Positions 62,371 through 64,000 of a stretch of 64,000 bases of DNA are shown in pieces. The position numbers were made by a program, and so were the translations under genes. The stretch spans positions 1 to 64,000 of the forward strand of contig CAWBRU010000004.1 of assembly GCA_963791325.1 (NCBI GenBank), read 5' to 3'. This DNA comes from JBEVJK01 sp963791325 (GTDB lineage Bacteria > Pseudomonadota > Alphaproteobacteria > Rhizobiales > Rhizobiaceae). Below the pieces are notes generated by a model. It made no database searches. It saw only the letters and a program-made list of their open reading frames with translations, and was not told where the DNA came from. The first letter of the stretch is position 1; every line of letters starts with the position of its first letter.

Positions 62371-63204
62371 ATGGCCGGGTTCTTTCACCGCTTCGAACCG
62401 CACGGCAGGGGCGGGCCGCGAATCACCGAGATCCCGCTGCGCCTGTTGATCCCCAATCTGGTGACCGTCCTGGCGATCTGCGCCGGCCTCTCCGGCATCC
62501 GGCTGGCCTTCGAGCACCGCTTCGAGATCGCCGTGGCGATGGTGCTGTTCGCGGCCTTTCTCGACGGCCTCGACGGCCGCATCGCGCGCCGGCTGAAGGC
62601 GCAGTCGAAGTTCGGGGCGCAGATGGATTCGCTTGCCGATTTCGTCAATTTCGGCGTCGCGCCGGCGCTGGTCCTCTACGCCTATCTGCTCGACCGGGCC
62701 GGATCGATCGGCTGGATCGCGGCCCTGCTCTTCGCCATTGCCTGCGCGCTGAGGCTTGCCCGCTTCAACGTGCTCGACGACGACACCGGCAGGCCCGTCT
62801 GGCAGGCCGACTATTTCGTCGGCGTCCCGGCACCCGCCGGCGCCGTGGTGGTCATGCTGCCGGTCTATCTCGGCTTCATCGGCCTGCCGCTCGGCGTCGC
62901 GGTGGCGCTCCTTGCCTCGCTGTTCACCATCGTGGTTGCCCTGCTCCTGGTCTCGCGCCTGCCGGTCTATTCCGGCAAGACGCTCGGCACGCGCATTCCC
63001 GGCGACAAGGTGATGCCGCTTATTCTAGGCGTGGTCTTCTACGTGCTTTTGCTGTCGTCCTACACCTGGCAGACGATGTCGGTCTCGGCACTGGCCTATC
63101 TCGCCTTCCTGCCGCTCAGCGTCGCCGCCTATGCCCGCAAGGCCAGGACGGAGGCCGAACGCGACCCCGCGGCAGCCGGCGAGCCGCCGGAGTTCGACGC
63201 TTAG
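62371..63204 (+). CDS. pssA: CDP-diacylglycerol-serine O-phosphatidyltransferase
   Basis: 277 aa multi-spanning membrane enzyme. The CDP-alcohol phosphatidyltransferase motif is complete: LDGLDGRIARRLKAQSKFGA followed by QMDSLAD. Eight or so hydrophobic segments follow. It makes phosphatidylserine for the psd enzyme encoded just upstream. Convergent with the acyl-ACP synthetase gene, 24 bp between stops. Confidence 0.94.
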   Translation: MAGFFHRFEPHGRGGPRITEIPLRLLIPNLVTVLAICAGLSGIRLAFEHRFEIAVAMVLFAAFLDGLDGRIARRLKAQSKFGAQMDSLADFVNFGVAPALVLYAYLLDRAGSIGWIAALLFAIACALRLARFNVLDDDTGRPVWQADYFVGVPAPAGAVVVMLPVYLGFIGLPLGVAVALLASLFTIVVALLLVSRLPVYSGKTLGTRIPGDKVMPLILGVVFYVLLLSSYTWQTMSVSALAYLAFLPLSVAAYARKARTEAERDPAAAGEPPEFDA

Positions 63205-63228
63205 AACAGGTGATCCGCTCGATCGCCG

Positions 63229-64000
63229 TCAGGCGGCCGCGTCGAGGCCGAGACCGGCGATGGCGATCCGCCGCGCCTCGGGATAATCGGTCTTGCCGGA
63301 GCCGAGCAGCGGCAGCTCCGGCACTTTGACGATGCCGTCCGGCAGCATCAGCTCGGCCGCACCCGCCTTCTTGCCGAACTGCCGGAGCTGCTTGGCGTCG
63401 GCGTGTTCGGCCGTGGTGACGAGCACGACGCGCTCGCCCTTGCGCTTGTCGGGCACGGCGACCACCGCATGGTGATCCTCCGGCCACAGCGACTGGACCA
63501 GCATCTCGACGGCGCCGAGCGACACCATCTCGCCGCCGATCTTGGCGAACCGCTTGGCGCGGCCGCGGATCGCGACGAAGCCGTCACGATCGATCGCGAC
63601 GATGTCGCCGGTGTCGTGCCAGCCGTCGATGAGCGGCTGCAGCTCGCCCGGGCGGTCGGCGGTCATGTAGCCCATCATGATGTTGGGGCCGGCGACAAAC
63701 AGCCGGCCGCCATCGGCGATGCCCTCGACCGGCTCCAGCCGGTGGCGCATGCCGGGCAACAGCCGCCCGACCGTGCCCTCGCGCGCGTGGGTGGCCGTGT
63801 TGACCGCCACCACGGGGGCGGCTTCCGTCAAGCCGAAGCCTTCGACGATCTCGGCGCCGAAGCGCTCGCGCCAGACGCGCCGGGTTTCGGCCTTGACCGG
63901 CTCGGCCCCGGCAACGACCAGCCTCAGGCTGGCGAAGTCGCTGTCCCTGGCGCTGCGGGCGTAGCCGTTGAGGAACGTGTCGGTGCCGACCAGAATGGTC
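63229..64000 (-). CDS. Acyl-[ACP] synthetase (Aas-like), C-terminal part only
   Basis: The 5' part lies beyond the right edge; 257 codons are visible. ILVGTDTFLNGYARSARDSD, RLVVAGAEPVKAETRRVW and the A5 motif EGFGLTEAAPVVAVNT belong to the AMP-binding fold; A7 is GWHDTGDIVAIDRDGFVAIR followed by GRAKRFAKIGGEMVSLGAVE, and the final lysine region GSGKTDYPEAR holds the A10 lysine. Closest in pattern to Aas, which re-acylates lysophospholipid, fitting the neighbouring psd-pssA genes. Whether an acyltransferase domain is fused upstream cannot be seen. Confidence 0.9.
   Translation of the reverse strand, partial: TILVGTDTFLNGYARSARDSDFASLRLVVAGAEPVKAETRRVWRERFGAEIVEGFGLTEAAPVVAVNTATHAREGTVGRLLPGMRHRLEPVEGIADGGRLFVAGPNIMMGYMTADRPGELQPLIDGWHDTGDIVAIDRDGFVAIRGRAKRFAKIGGEMVSLGAVEMLVQSLWPEDHHAVVAVPDKRKGERVVLVTTAEHADAKQLRQFGKKAGAAELMLPDGIVKVPELPLLGSGKTDYPEARRIAIAGLGLDAAA

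Overview
The window is GC-rich chromosomal DNA from an alphaproteobacterium, most likely Hyphomicrobiales (Rhizobiales). The evidence is an Omp2-type porin, a TIGR02301-type protein, a run dapA-smpB-udg-NYN-rpoZ-rel-pyrE-acpS-lepB-rnc-era-recO, cimA, an Atm1-type exporter, and two copies of a hairpin repeat that resembles those common in this order. Species cannot be named from the sequence alone. No rRNA, tRNA or CRISPR array was seen.

Left accessory region (1-12.3 kb). A leftward cluster holds six tandem paralogous periplasmic substrate-binding proteins (8.2 to 1.95 kb, about 1.05 kb period, 29-45 nt spacers). It runs into a SCO1/SenC-type protein and a membrane HAMP-GAF sensor that leaves the window. 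No permease or ATPase is present. Next come a remnant of an adenylate-cyclase TPR domain, a degenerate thermonuclease beside a secreted Excalibur protein, an orphan ClpX-type zinc-finger protein with a coupled partner, and about 2 kb that is mostly gene-poor.

Integrative element (about 12.4-21.9 kb). Leftward genes: tyrosine integrase, two small unknowns, a helix-turn-helix protein, a SpoVG-like protein, an archaeo-eukaryotic-type primase, a RepA/AAA helicase, an unknown (weakly ProQ-like) protein, a serine recombinase and a 53-aa protein. One P-loop kinase-like gene faces the other way. Virion genes are absent, so the layout suggests a satellite-like or self-replicating integrative element. 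A cluster of GGACA/TGTCC motifs beside the helicase is a candidate origin.

Core region (21.9-64 kb). It holds a porin, cell-wall, translation, stringent-response, pyrimidine, signal-peptidase and RNA-processing genes; an ECF sigma/anti-sigma pair; a GNAT plus RimK-like ligase pair; pyrC; a kinase plus divergent enolase pair cut off by an IS481-family insertion; cysS; cimA; rarD; a LOG-family gene; a LysM protein; an Atm1-type exporter; and the psd-pssA phospholipid genes facing an acyl-ACP synthetase.

Quality warning. Left of about 32.4 kb many reading frames are broken by one-base indels, including rpoZ and rel, which should be intact in a living cell. From 32.4 to 64 kb I saw none. The simplest reading is consensus error in the left half, so broken frames there are annotated as genes with interrupted frames rather than as proven pseudogenes.
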